Positions 1 through 5,871 of a stretch of 9,581 bases of DNA are shown piece by piece. The DNA lies in NCBI GenBank assembly GCA_018067265.1, contig JAGPUY010000254.1, forward strand, positions 1 through 9,581. The letters are read 5' to 3'. The notes below the pieces were generated by a model. That model had not been told where the DNA came from. It made no database searches and was given only the letters and a program-made list of their open reading frames with translations. Every line of letters begins with the position of its first letter. The stretch's first letter is position 1. The stretch is from Oceanihabitans sp. Lineage in GTDB: Bacteria > Bacteroidota > Bacteroidia > Flavobacteriales > Flavobacteriaceae. The position numbers and the translations under genes were made by a program.

Positions 1-1290
1 TATATTTTAGACGAACCAAGTATTGGTTTACACCAACGCGATAACGAAAAACTAATAAATTCATTGGTTGCTTTACGTGATGTTGGTAACTCTGTAATTG
101 TTGTAGAGCATGACAAAGACATGATTTTACGCGCAGATCACGTGATTGATATTGGTCCGCATGCAGGAAAACATGGCGGCGAGATTATTAGCCAAGGTAC
201 CCCTGAAGAAATTTTAAAACACCATACACTTACTGCAGATTACCTTAATGGGACTAAAACCATCGAAATTCCCAAAACACGCAGAGAAGGTAACGGTAAA
301 TTCATGGAGCTTAAAGGTTGTACTGGAAATAACTTAAAAAATGTTTCGGTTAAATTTCCTTTAGGAAAAATGATTGGTGTAACTGGAGTTTCTGGTAGTG
401 GAAAATCTACTTTAATTAATGAAACGCTCTACCCTATTCTTAATGCGTATTATTTTAATGGTGTAAAAAAACCAATGCCCTACAAAAGCATAAAAGGTTT
501 AGAACATATAGATAAAGTAATCGATATTAATCAATCTCCTATTGGTAGAACACCACGTAGTAATCCGGCAACATACACGGGTACTTTTAGTGAAGTACGT
601 AGTTTGTTTGCTAAAATTACCGAAGCCATGATTCGTGGTTATAAACCGGGAAGATTTAGTTTTAATGTAAAAGGAGGACGTTGTGAAACCTGTCAAGGTG
701 GCGGTTTACGTGTTATTGAAATGAATTTCCTTCCAGATGTTTATGTCGAATGTGAAACCTGTCAAGGCAAGCGTTTTAATCGCGAAACCTTAGAGATTCG
801 TTATAAAGGAAAGAATATTAGTGATGTTTTAAACATGACCATTAATGAAGCTGTGGCATTCTTTGAGCATATTCCGAAGATTCATAAAAAACTAAAAACC
901 ATTAAAGATGTTGGTTTAGGATATATCACATTAGGACAACAAAGCACCACGCTTTCTGGTGGGGAAGCACAGCGAATTAAATTAGCTACAGAACTAAGCA
1001 AACGCGATACCGGAAACACTTTTTATATTTTAGATGAACCTACTACTGGATTGCATTTTGAAGATATTAGAGTGCTAATGATTGTGCTTAACAAACTAGC
1101 TAATAAAGGAAATACCGTTTTAATTATTGAACACAATTTAGATGTAATTAAAACCGTAGACCACGTGATAGATATTGGTTATGAAGGCGGAAAAAATGGC
1201 GGTGAAATTATAGTAGAAGGTACTCCAGAAAAAGTGGCAAAGCATAAAACCAGCTATACAGCGAAGTTTTTAAAGAAAGAATTGAACTAA
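1..1290 (+). CDS. uvrA: UvrA, excinuclease ABC subunit A (5' truncated)
   Basis: Damage-recognition ATPase of nucleotide excision repair; UvrA dimers load UvrB on damaged DNA in the cytoplasm. The reading frame is already open at base 1 with YILDEPSIGLHQRDN, the Walker B region of the first ATPase domain, so about half of a protein of usually about 940 residues is present (429 codons). The ATG at 64 is internal, not the start. Visible in order: the Walker A of the second ATPase domain (GVSGSGKST, bases 385-411), the zinc-binding module with two CETCQG pairs (cysteine codons at 682, 691, 751, 760), the ABC signature LSGGEAQ (952-972), the second Walker B (YILDEPTTGLH, from 1024) and the switch-histidine region LIIEHN. 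All key residues are intact, so this part looks functional. Identification is from family motifs and is secure; the N-terminal half lies outside the window. Confidence 0.98.
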   Translation, partial: YILDEPSIGLHQRDNEKLINSLVALRDVGNSVIVVEHDKDMILRADHVIDIGPHAGKHGGEIISQGTPEEILKHHTLTADYLNGTKTIEIPKTRREGNGKFMELKGCTGNNLKNVSVKFPLGKMIGVTGVSGSGKSTLINETLYPILNAYYFNGVKKPMPYKSIKGLEHIDKVIDINQSPIGRTPRSNPATYTGTFSEVRSLFAKITEAMIRGYKPGRFSFNVKGGRCETCQGGGLRVIEMNFLPDVYVECETCQGKRFNRETLEIRYKGKNISDVLNMTINEAVAFFEHIPKIHKKLKTIKDVGLGYITLGQQSTTLSGGEAQRIKLATELSKRDTGNTFYILDEPTTGLHFEDIRVLMIVLNKLANKGNTVLIIEHNLDVIKTVDHVIDIGYEGGKNGGEIIVEGTPEKVAKHKTSYTAKFLKKELN

Positions 1291-1311
1291 AATAAATAGT
1301 ATCTAGTTTTG
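1282..1311 (+). promoter_or_regulatory. Predicted Bacteroidota-type promoter for the LOG-family gene
   Basis: TTG at 1282-1284, a 19-base spacer, then TAGTTTTG at 1304-1311, a full match to the Bacteroidota -7 consensus TAnnTTTG with near-ideal spacing. The TTG lies in the last codons of uvrA, so the downstream gene could be transcribed independently of it. Transcription would begin at about 1315-1319, giving a leader of roughly 70 bases before the ATG at 1386. Prediction from consensus only. Confidence 0.5.
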
Positions 1312-1385
1312 TTGGTGTGCTAAAAAAAGAATTAAATTAGCAAGTTGCCGAAAAAACAAAATACTAAAAATAAATATTAGATTAG

Positions 1386-2075
1386 ATGAGAAAAGAACAG
1401 CACCATAAAGGTTGGAATGAAAGTAAAACAAATGATTCTTGGGCGATTTTTAAAATCATGGGAGAATTTGTTAATGGTTATGAAAAATTAAGTAGAATTG
1501 GACCTTGCGTTTCCATTTTTGGATCTGCAAGAACAAAACCCGAAGATAAATATTACAAGTTAACAGAAAAAGTAGCGCATAAAATTGTAGATCACGGTTA
1601 TGGTGTAATTACTGGTGGTGGACCAGGAATTATGGAAGCTGGTAACAAAGGTGCGCATCTTGGTGGTGGAACATCTGTTGGTCTAAATATTGAACTACCT
1701 TTTGAACAACATGACAATCCGTATATCGATCACGACAAGAGTTTAGATTTCGATTACTTCTTTGTACGTAAAGTAATGTTTGTAAAATATTCCCAAGGAT
1801 TTGTAGTCATGCCTGGAGGATTTGGAACTTTAGACGAATTGTTTGAAGCAATCACTTTAATACAAACCAATAAGATTGAAAAATTCCCAATAATTCTAGT
1901 TGGTACCGATTTCTGGGAAGGTTTAATAGACTGGGTAAAAGCTACTTTATTAGATAAATTTAGCAACATTAGTGCTAAAGATTTAGACCTAATTCACCTT
2001 GTAGATACCGAAGATGAAGTAATTAACATTTTAGATGCTTTCTACAAAAAGTCTGGCTTTAGTCCGAACTTCTAA
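1386..2075 (+). CDS. LOG / TIGR00730-family nucleoside monophosphate phosphoribohydrolase
   Basis: A 229-residue cytosolic Rossmann-fold protein of the LOG (lysine-decarboxylase-like) family. Characterised members cleave the N-glycosidic bond of nucleoside 5'-monophosphates such as cytokinin ribotides or AMP, releasing base and ribose 5-phosphate. Seen here: the first strand and loop FGSAR (residues 45-49), the nucleotide-phosphate loop GGGPGIMEAGNKGA (77-90), Arg128 in the VRK motif and PGGFGTLDE (143-151). Arg128 and Glu151 match the catalytic pair of the family, so it should be active. The N-terminal extension of about 38 residues fits the longer bacterial subgroup. The ATG at 1386 is preceded by A-rich sequence, as usual in Bacteroidota. 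It is 95 bases from uvrA with its own predicted promoter, and 50 bases from the next gene, so read-through into the exported pair is plausible. The true substrate cannot be read from sequence; old lysine decarboxylase labels for this family are misleading. Confidence 0.92.
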   Translation: MRKEQHHKGWNESKTNDSWAIFKIMGEFVNGYEKLSRIGPCVSIFGSARTKPEDKYYKLTEKVAHKIVDHGYGVITGGGPGIMEAGNKGAHLGGGTSVGLNIELPFEQHDNPYIDHDKSLDFDYFFVRKVMFVKYSQGFVVMPGGFGTLDELFEAITLIQTNKIEKFPIILVGTDFWEGLIDWVKATLLDKFSNISAKDLDLIHLVDTEDEVINILDAFYKKSGFSPNF

Positions 2076-2101
2076 AGTGTTTTGCTCTTAAATAAATAAG
2101 A

Positions 2102-2119
2102 TTTCCACTTTCGTGGAAA
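2102..2119 (+). promoter_or_regulatory. Hairpin overlapping the purine-rich ribosome-binding region
   Basis: Perfect 7-bp inverted repeat: TTTCCAC (2102-2108), loop TTTC, GTGGAAA (2113-2119). The 3' arm contains the first part of GGAAAGGAAG (2115-2124), a purine tract ending one base before the ATG at 2126, so folding would partly hide it. There is no T-tract, so a simple intrinsic terminator for the upstream gene is unlikely. It also resembles the short TTCC...GGAA hairpins I recall as frequent in flavobacterial intergenic regions, so it could be a dispersed repeat. Structure seen; role inferred. Confidence 0.5.
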
Positions 2120-2125
2120 GGAAGC

Positions 2126-2662
2126 ATGAATAAAAACCTACTACTAGTTTTTCTAAGTATACTAAGTATTAAAGGTGTCTTTGCGTTAGACACCTTTAAT
2201 CCTATGGTTTATCATTTGCCAAATCCATCAGTACAAATGGTAACCGCTAACTACAACCAGTACATAGATACTTCTTCGCAATCTTTCCAAATAATTCCTG
2301 GTTTAACTGCGGCGACGTACAGATTAGATAGTTCGTTTGATTTTATATTCGCATCCGAAAACAGGAAACCTATTTCAGCTACAAATACCAATTTATTTTC
2401 TTTAGAAGACACAGGTTTCATTTATTATGAAAAAATTGGCAGAAATATAATTTCTAATACTTTAAATTTACGAACCAACAATCGATCATTCACCAACAAA
2501 AAACCAAACATTTTTAACCATTTAGGTCTATTCGTAAAAACGATTCCTTTAAATAATTCAGAAATACGGCGTATAAACGTTTCTAATTTATATAAAGGTT
2601 TATATTACAGGACAATTCCTAATTTGAATGTAGAACCATTAAAGTTTGTGAAAGTAAATTGA
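2126..2662 (+). CDS. Small exported protein of unknown function
   Basis: 178 residues; I do not recognise the family. Residues 1-20 form a clean Sec signal peptide: Asn-Lys start, hydrophobic LLLVFLSILSI, then KGVFA with predicted cleavage after Ala20. There is no cysteine anywhere, so it is not a lipoprotein and has no disulfides. The mature part, about 158 residues, has no further membrane segment and no motif I can name. It is rich in Asn, Thr, Ser and aromatic residues, and its C-terminal third is basic. It is therefore probably periplasmic, outer-membrane-associated or secreted. The stop TGA (2660-2662) overlaps the TTG start of the next gene, implying co-expression and perhaps translational coupling. 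The start is supported by the purine tract GGAAAGGAAG just upstream and by the signal peptide. A hairpin lies upstream of the start and a second perfect inverted repeat lies within codons 15-25. A role as partner of the pseudopeptidase-barrel protein is inferred from context only. Confidence 0.8.
   Translation: MNKNLLLVFLSILSIKGVFALDTFNPMVYHLPNPSVQMVTANYNQYIDTSSQSFQIIPGLTAATYRLDSSFDFIFASENRKPISATNTNLFSLEDTGFIYYEKIGRNIISNTLNLRTNNRSFTNKKPNIFNHLGLFVKTIPLNNSEIRRINVSNLYKGLYYRTIPNLNVEPLKFVKVN
2168..2200 (+). repeat. 13-bp perfect inverted repeat inside the signal-peptide coding region
   Basis: ATTAAAGGTGTCT (2168-2180) and AGACACCTTTAAT (2188-2200) are exact reverse complements separated by the 7-base loop TTGCGTT. 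The structure covers codons 15-25, spanning the predicted signal-peptidase site, and starts 42 bases after the A of the start codon. No T-tract follows. In mRNA it would be a stable hairpin in an AT-rich background. Its existence is directly visible; any regulatory role is inference. Confidence 0.7.
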
Positions 2663-5493
2663 GAAATAAAAACCTACTTATTGCCCTATTCACTTTAGTG
2701 AATTTTTATAGCTTTAGTCAAAACAGTATTGACCTTAAGGCTACTTTTGATGTGGAAAATAAAAAGATAAAAATAGCACAAACTATTCAATATCAAAACA
2801 CAACAAACAGCACTTTAGAATATATTTATTTAACCGATTGGAGTAATAGTTATTCTACAAAAACGACGCCTTTAGCAAAACGTTTTGCCGAAGAATATAA
2901 AAACGATTTTCACTTTGCCAAAAATGAAGATAGAGGTTATACCGTAATTACATCGTTACAACAAGACAACCAAGATGTGACGCATGAAAGACTCAAAGAC
3001 CAACTGGATATTATTAAAGTAAAACTGAATAGCCCTTTAGCGCCTAACGAAACTTATACACTTCATTTAAATTATTTAGTACAGATACCTAATGCCAAAT
3101 TTACACGCTATGGTATTTACAACGATAATAACATTACTATAAAGTATTGGTACATTACTCCAGCTATTTATGATGGTGCATGGCAATACTTTAGTAATAA
3201 GGATTTAGATGACGCTTATATCCCTAAGGCAGATCACACTTTTGAAATCACATATCCAGAACGTTATATTCTAACTTCAGAATTAAATGAAATAGGAAGC
3301 ACAAAAGAGAACAATACAATTACAACAACCTTAGCAGGAAAGGATCGAATTAACACCAAATTATTCTTATTACAGGAACCAAAATTCAACACGATAGAAA
3401 CCGATTATTTTAGCGTGGTATCGAGTATTGATGACGAAAATATAGCCCAAGTAGAAAGAGTGATATTAACCGATAAAGTATCAGGCTTTATTACTAAAAA
3501 CCTTGGGGATTATCCGCATGAGCGTTTATTAGTTTCCAAAACCGATTATAAAAAGAAACCTATCTACGGACTTAACTTATTACCAGACTTTTTTCGTCCT
3601 TTTCCAGATAGTTTTCAATACGAATTAAAGCTTTTAAAAACAGTATTATATAATTATTTAGAAAATACACTGCTTATAAACCCGAGAAAAGACCAATGGT
3701 TAATTGATGGTTTTCAAATATATTATTTAAAAAAATATGTAGATGAATATTACCCTGAAAAGAAAATTTTTGGAACACTTTCTAAAATTTGGGGAATAAA
3801 ATCCTTTTATGCTGCACAGCTTAATTTTAATGATCAGTATAATCTTTTATATATGAACATGGCTAGAGGTTGGCAAGACCAACCGCTTACGATGCCAAAA
3901 GATTCTTTATTAAAATTCAACAAAAACATAGCGAACCCAAATAAAGCAGCAATTGGTTTAGAATACTTAAATAGCTATGACGAAAACCTCGATTTAAACA
4001 AATCGATTCTTGATTTTGTATCTAATCAAAAACTAAAAGCGACATCTACAAAAGATTTTGAAAACTTCATAAAACCAAAAGCGTCTAAAGATATTGATTG
4101 GTTTTTTGATGAATACCTTAAGACTTCCAAAAAAATAGATTATTCCATTAAAACGGTAAAAAAAGGTAAAGATTCTATCCGCGTAGTTGTTAAAAACAAA
4201 AGCAGAACAAGCATGCCCTCTTCTTTATTTGCTTTACAAAAAGATAGTATTGTATCTAAAACGTGGCTGGTTAGCAACCAACATCTAGATACCATTACTC
4301 TTGCAAAAAACAAGGCAACAAAACTGGTTATTAATCAAGACAAGTTAACACCAGAATTAAATAACAGGAATAATACAAAATCCTTAACGGCTTCCTTATT
4401 AAATAAACCGTTACAAATTAGACTTTTAAAAGATGTAGAAGATACCAGGTATAATCAGGTATTAATTATGCCCATCTTAGAGTTTAATAATATATATGAC
4501 GGTATTGTTGTAGGTACAAAAGCATATAATAAAACCATGCTTAAAAAAGACTTAACGTATAAAGTTGCACCGCAATATGGTTTAAAATCGAATTCTATAA
4601 CTGGATCTGGAAATCTAGTATATCATCAATATAACGCGAGTAATAGAAACTTATTTAAAATACAATATGTGTTAACAGGAAGCTATGATAGTTATGCTCC
4701 AGACCTATTTGTAACTTCTATAAAACCATCTATAACGCTTCATTTTAGAGATACTAAAAACTTACGTGCAAATAAAAGAGAGTACTTAAATTTCAGATAT
4801 GTTAGTATACATAGAGATAAAGATGTCGATAATATTTTATTAGAAGAAGCGAAACCCAATTACAACGTATTTAATGTAAGGTATATAAATAAAAATCCGG
4901 GATTAATAGAGCATTCTAGCTGGTTTGCAGATTTTCAAGCGTCACAAACATTTAGCAAAATATCTTTTAATTACGAATACCGAAAACTATATCAAAACAA
5001 TAGGCAACTAAGCGTACGTTTCTTTGCTGGCGCATTTTTAAAGAATAAAAACGGAGCGAATAGCAATTATTTCAGCTTTGCCTTAGATAGACCAACAGAT
5101 TACTTATTTGATTATAGCTATTTAGGAAGATCAGAAAGTACAGGACTTTTTAGTCAGGAGTTAATTATTGCAGAAGGAGGATTTAAGTCAAAACTAGAAG
5201 TTCCTTATGCTAATCAATGGATGGCAACCGCAAATATTAGCACATCTATTTGGCAATATATTCATGCGTACGGTGATTTGGGAACTTTAAAAAACAAACA
5301 TCAAAACGCGAAATTTGTTTACGATTCTGGGGTACGCGTAAATCTAGTAGAAGATTATTTTGAAATCTACTTTCCTGTGTATTCCAATCTTGGCTGGGAA
5401 ATAGCACAACCGCAATACAGTCAAAAAATACGTTTCAAATTCACAGCAGACATACAATCGCTATTAGGATTGTTTAGAAGACGTTGGTATTAA
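2659..5493 (+). CDS. M1-like pseudopeptidase fused to an outer-membrane beta-barrel
   Basis: 944 residues, start TTG overlapping the previous stop. No ATG exists between the in-frame stop at 2620-2622 and the signal peptide, so TTG is the only sensible start. Residues 1-20 are a signal peptide (LLIALFTLVNFYSFS, then Gln21). Residues about 21-500 resemble the gluzincin/M1 aminopeptidase fold: a beta-rich N-terminal part, YGLNLLP where the GAMEN loop is expected, and WLIDGFQIY (347-355) matching the M1 WLNEGFATY. The zinc site is lost: KTVLY (327-331) stands where HEXXH belongs, and Asp350 replaces the third ligand Glu at the exact 18-residue spacing. Beta-rich linker regions follow. From about 605 (FNNIYDG...APQYGL...LTGS) to the end, amphipathic strands rich in Tyr and Phe and the terminal Trp-Tyr suggest an outer-membrane barrel. 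It is probably a surface or periplasmic binding and assembly protein, not a peptidase. The M1 relation is fairly sure; the barrel is likely; the function is unknown. Confidence 0.8.
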   Translation: MRNKNLLIALFTLVNFYSFSQNSIDLKATFDVENKKIKIAQTIQYQNTTNSTLEYIYLTDWSNSYSTKTTPLAKRFAEEYKNDFHFAKNEDRGYTVITSLQQDNQDVTHERLKDQLDIIKVKLNSPLAPNETYTLHLNYLVQIPNAKFTRYGIYNDNNITIKYWYITPAIYDGAWQYFSNKDLDDAYIPKADHTFEITYPERYILTSELNEIGSTKENNTITTTLAGKDRINTKLFLLQEPKFNTIETDYFSVVSSIDDENIAQVERVILTDKVSGFITKNLGDYPHERLLVSKTDYKKKPIYGLNLLPDFFRPFPDSFQYELKLLKTVLYNYLENTLLINPRKDQWLIDGFQIYYLKKYVDEYYPEKKIFGTLSKIWGIKSFYAAQLNFNDQYNLLYMNMARGWQDQPLTMPKDSLLKFNKNIANPNKAAIGLEYLNSYDENLDLNKSILDFVSNQKLKATSTKDFENFIKPKASKDIDWFFDEYLKTSKKIDYSIKTVKKGKDSIRVVVKNKSRTSMPSSLFALQKDSIVSKTWLVSNQHLDTITLAKNKATKLVINQDKLTPELNNRNNTKSLTASLLNKPLQIRLLKDVEDTRYNQVLIMPILEFNNIYDGIVVGTKAYNKTMLKKDLTYKVAPQYGLKSNSITGSGNLVYHQYNASNRNLFKIQYVLTGSYDSYAPDLFVTSIKPSITLHFRDTKNLRANKREYLNFRYVSIHRDKDVDNILLEEAKPNYNVFNVRYINKNPGLIEHSSWFADFQASQTFSKISFNYEYRKLYQNNRQLSVRFFAGAFLKNKNGANSNYFSFALDRPTDYLFDYSYLGRSESTGLFSQELIIAEGGFKSKLEVPYANQWMATANISTSIWQYIHAYGDLGTLKNKHQNAKFVYDSGVRVNLVEDYFEIYFPVYSNLGWEIAQPQYSQKIRFKFTADIQSLLGLFRRRWY

Positions 5494-5565
5494 TTCGTTT
5501 TCCTTCTGAAAACCCAATAGAACAAACACAAAAAGACATCCTAAATACGTATAGCAAAACTACTT

Positions 5566-5617
5566 AGCAGCATTTCCAATTATTTAAATAATAAGAAAGG
5601 CCTTTAATGCTGTTTTT
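5566..5617 (+). terminator. Possible large-loop intrinsic terminator after the barrel gene
   Basis: The arms AGCAGCATT (5566-5574) and AATGCTGTT (5606-5614) pair over 9 bp with one G-U, and a T-run 5613-5617 follows, with another at 5621-5625. The loop is 31 bases and holds two palindromes, ATTATTTAAATAAT (5579-5592) and AAAGGCCTTT (5596-5605), which could extend the fold. It lies 72 bases after the stop of the exported pair. The large loop makes it uncertain. Confidence 0.35.
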
Positions 5618-5833
5618 CCCTTTTTATTTATTACATTAATCCATATGAGAATTTTAAATTTTGTAATTATATCCCTTTTTTAGATGGATAAAACGCTAAT
5701 TATCATCTTATCTAAAACAAAAATACTTTAAAAGATATTCAGCAAAAACCCATATAATCACATTGTTTTCCATATTTGACAAAATAATGGCTATTAAAAC
5801 AATAATTATATAATTTTTTAAGACTTTGCTATA

Positions 5834-5864
5834 TTGCAAAAACCCTTTATTATTCTTAAATTTG
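5834..5864 (+). promoter_or_regulatory. Predicted Bacteroidota-type promoter for the dehydrogenase gene
   Basis: TTG (5834-5836), a 20-base spacer and TAAATTTG (5857-5864), a full match to TAnnTTTG. Transcription would start at about 5867-5872, at or within a few bases of the first ATG (5872). This leaves essentially no leader for that start but about 15-20 bases for the in-frame ATG at 5887. Confidence 0.6.
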
Positions 5865-5871
5865 TAACTAT

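Larger units (their letters stand above)
5494..5871. other. AT-rich intergenic region, 378 bases
   Basis: No convincing gene or RNA gene. From left to right I see a weak 6-bp hairpin just after the barrel gene (5497-5513), a terminator-like structure (5566-5617), promoter-like TTAAATTTTGTAATTATAT (5654-5672) with no TTG at the right distance, and an imperfect stem (5682-5691 with 5700-5708). GCAAAAACCC occurs twice (5742-5751 and 5836-5845), and a predicted promoter ends the region. This is long for a spacer in this window, so it may hold regulatory sites for the dehydrogenase gene. Confidence 0.5.

Noticed and set aside
64..66. ATG that could be taken as a gene start
   Set aside because: The frame is open to base 1 and upstream codons read UvrA Walker B residues, so it is internal to a truncated uvrA.
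499..696. Antisense open frames (499-696, 1754-1969, 6369-6575, 7269-7469, 7334-7582)
   Set aside because: All lie inside well-supported genes on the other strand, show no family motifs and are low-complexity shadow translations.
682..767. Exact 17-base direct repeat (682-698 and 751-767) in uvrA
   Set aside because: It encodes the two CETCQG zinc-ligand pairs that every UvrA has here; explained by protein structure with identical codon use.
1318..1342. TGCTAA/TTAGCA inverted repeat after uvrA as a terminator
   Set aside because: Only 6 bp, weak pairing, 13-base loop and no T-tract after it.
1386..2075. Lysine decarboxylase annotation for the LOG-family gene
   Set aside because: The protein has the PGGxGTxxE phosphoribohydrolase motif and lacks any pyridoxal-phosphate decarboxylase features.
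5497..5513. GTTTTC/GAAAAC hairpin right after the barrel gene
   Set aside because: Six AT-rich pairs with no following T-run; too weak to call a terminator.
5678..5717. Alternative pairings of TTTTAGAT with ATCTAAAA or of AGATGGATAA with TTATCATCT
   Set aside because: Mutually exclusive, bulged, AT-rich stems in a low-complexity spacer; chance is likely and no riboswitch consensus is recognisable.
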